Shown one piece after another: positions 20,416-20,489 of a DNA stretch of 20,489 nt (position 1 is its first letter; each line of letters opens with the position of its first letter). Under the pieces are notes generated by a model. That model was not told the DNA's origin and searched no databases. It saw only the letters and a list, made by a program, of their open reading frames with translations. Source of the DNA: CAZIBG01 sp964536985 (GTDB lineage Bacteria > Patescibacteriota > Saccharimonadia > Saccharimonadales > AWTP1-31); the NCBI GenBank assembly GCA_964536985.1, contig CAZIBG010000019.1, positions 1 to 20,489 of the forward strand, in the 5' to 3' direction. Made by a program: the position numbers and the translations under genes.

Positions 20416-20489
20416 TAGGGTGTGGCCAAGTGGTAAGGCACTGGGTTCTGGTCCCAGGATCGGGGGTTCGAATCCCTCCACCCTAGCCA
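20416..20489 (+). tRNA. tRNA-Gln (anticodon CUG)
   Basis: A complete 74-nt cloverleaf can be drawn. Acceptor arms TAGGGTG and CACCCTA pair at all 7 positions, with discriminator G and an encoded CCA end. The anticodon stem CTGGG/CCCAG encloses the loop TTCTGGT, which gives anticodon CUG and decodes CAG. The T arm is GGGGG-TTCGAAT-CCCTC. The gene ends exactly at the window edge. Confidence 0.95.

Noticed and set aside
1..20489. CRISPR array
   Set aside because: No regularly spaced direct repeats were seen; the only repeated elements are the TR/VR pair, the 13-mers, a short hexanucleotide run and the gap duplication.

Overview
The window looks like a chromosomal scaffold piece from a Candidate Phyla Radiation (Patescibacteria) bacterium, most likely Candidatus Saccharibacteria (TM7). 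The evidence is a divergent CPR-style cysteinyl-tRNA synthetase, streamlined DnaX and RecR that have lost their zinc-binding cysteines, short intergenic gaps, and consensus promoters placed so close to start codons that many mRNAs would be leaderless. UGA is used as an ordinary stop (end of dnaX, end of the first GT4 gene), so this is not a UGA-recoding lineage. The phylum call is inference from gene content.

Region 1 (about 1-6300) is accessory. It holds an IS1595-type transposase, a replication-relaxation family protein and a MazEF-like toxin-antitoxin pair with a palindromic operator. Beside these is a complete diversity-generating retroelement (DGR), made of an Avd-like four-helix protein (2778-3170, -), a variable target protein with a formylglycine-generating-enzyme/C-type-lectin-like domain (3295-4509, -), a DGR reverse transcriptase with IGNLTSQ and YMDD motifs (4654-5835, -), and a template repeat (TR, 5887-6050, +). 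Read on the target's coding strand, the TR aligns without gaps over 164 bp to the variable repeat (VR, 3298-3461) at the extreme C-terminus of the target gene. It differs at 21 positions, and every one is an adenine in the TR, which is the signature of adenine-directed mutagenic retrohoming. The TR is inverted relative to the RT and target genes and has its own consensus promoter (TTGACA-N19-TATAAT, 5829-5859) whose -35 box overlaps the RT start codon. This divergent layout is unusual.

Region 2 (about 6300-14730, + strand) is a core replication/repair run: a conserved hypothetical, a small membrane ORF, dnaX, dnaB, a GT39/ArnT-like membrane protein, ybaB, recR, an NrnA-like DHH phosphoesterase and cysS.

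Region 3 (about 14731-19512, - strand) holds a small acidic unknown protein, then an overlapping operon of two PimA-like GT4 glycosyltransferases and an AI-2E/PerM-type membrane protein, then an alpha/beta hydrolase. The second GT4 gene is interrupted by a run of 100 N (16899-16998) flanked by an exact 55-bp duplication. Removing one copy plus the Ns restores an uninterrupted 377-residue protein, so the gap is a scaffolding artefact. Region 4 (19598-20489, + strand) has a VanY-type D,D-carboxypeptidase and a tRNA-Gln(CUG) that ends at the window edge.
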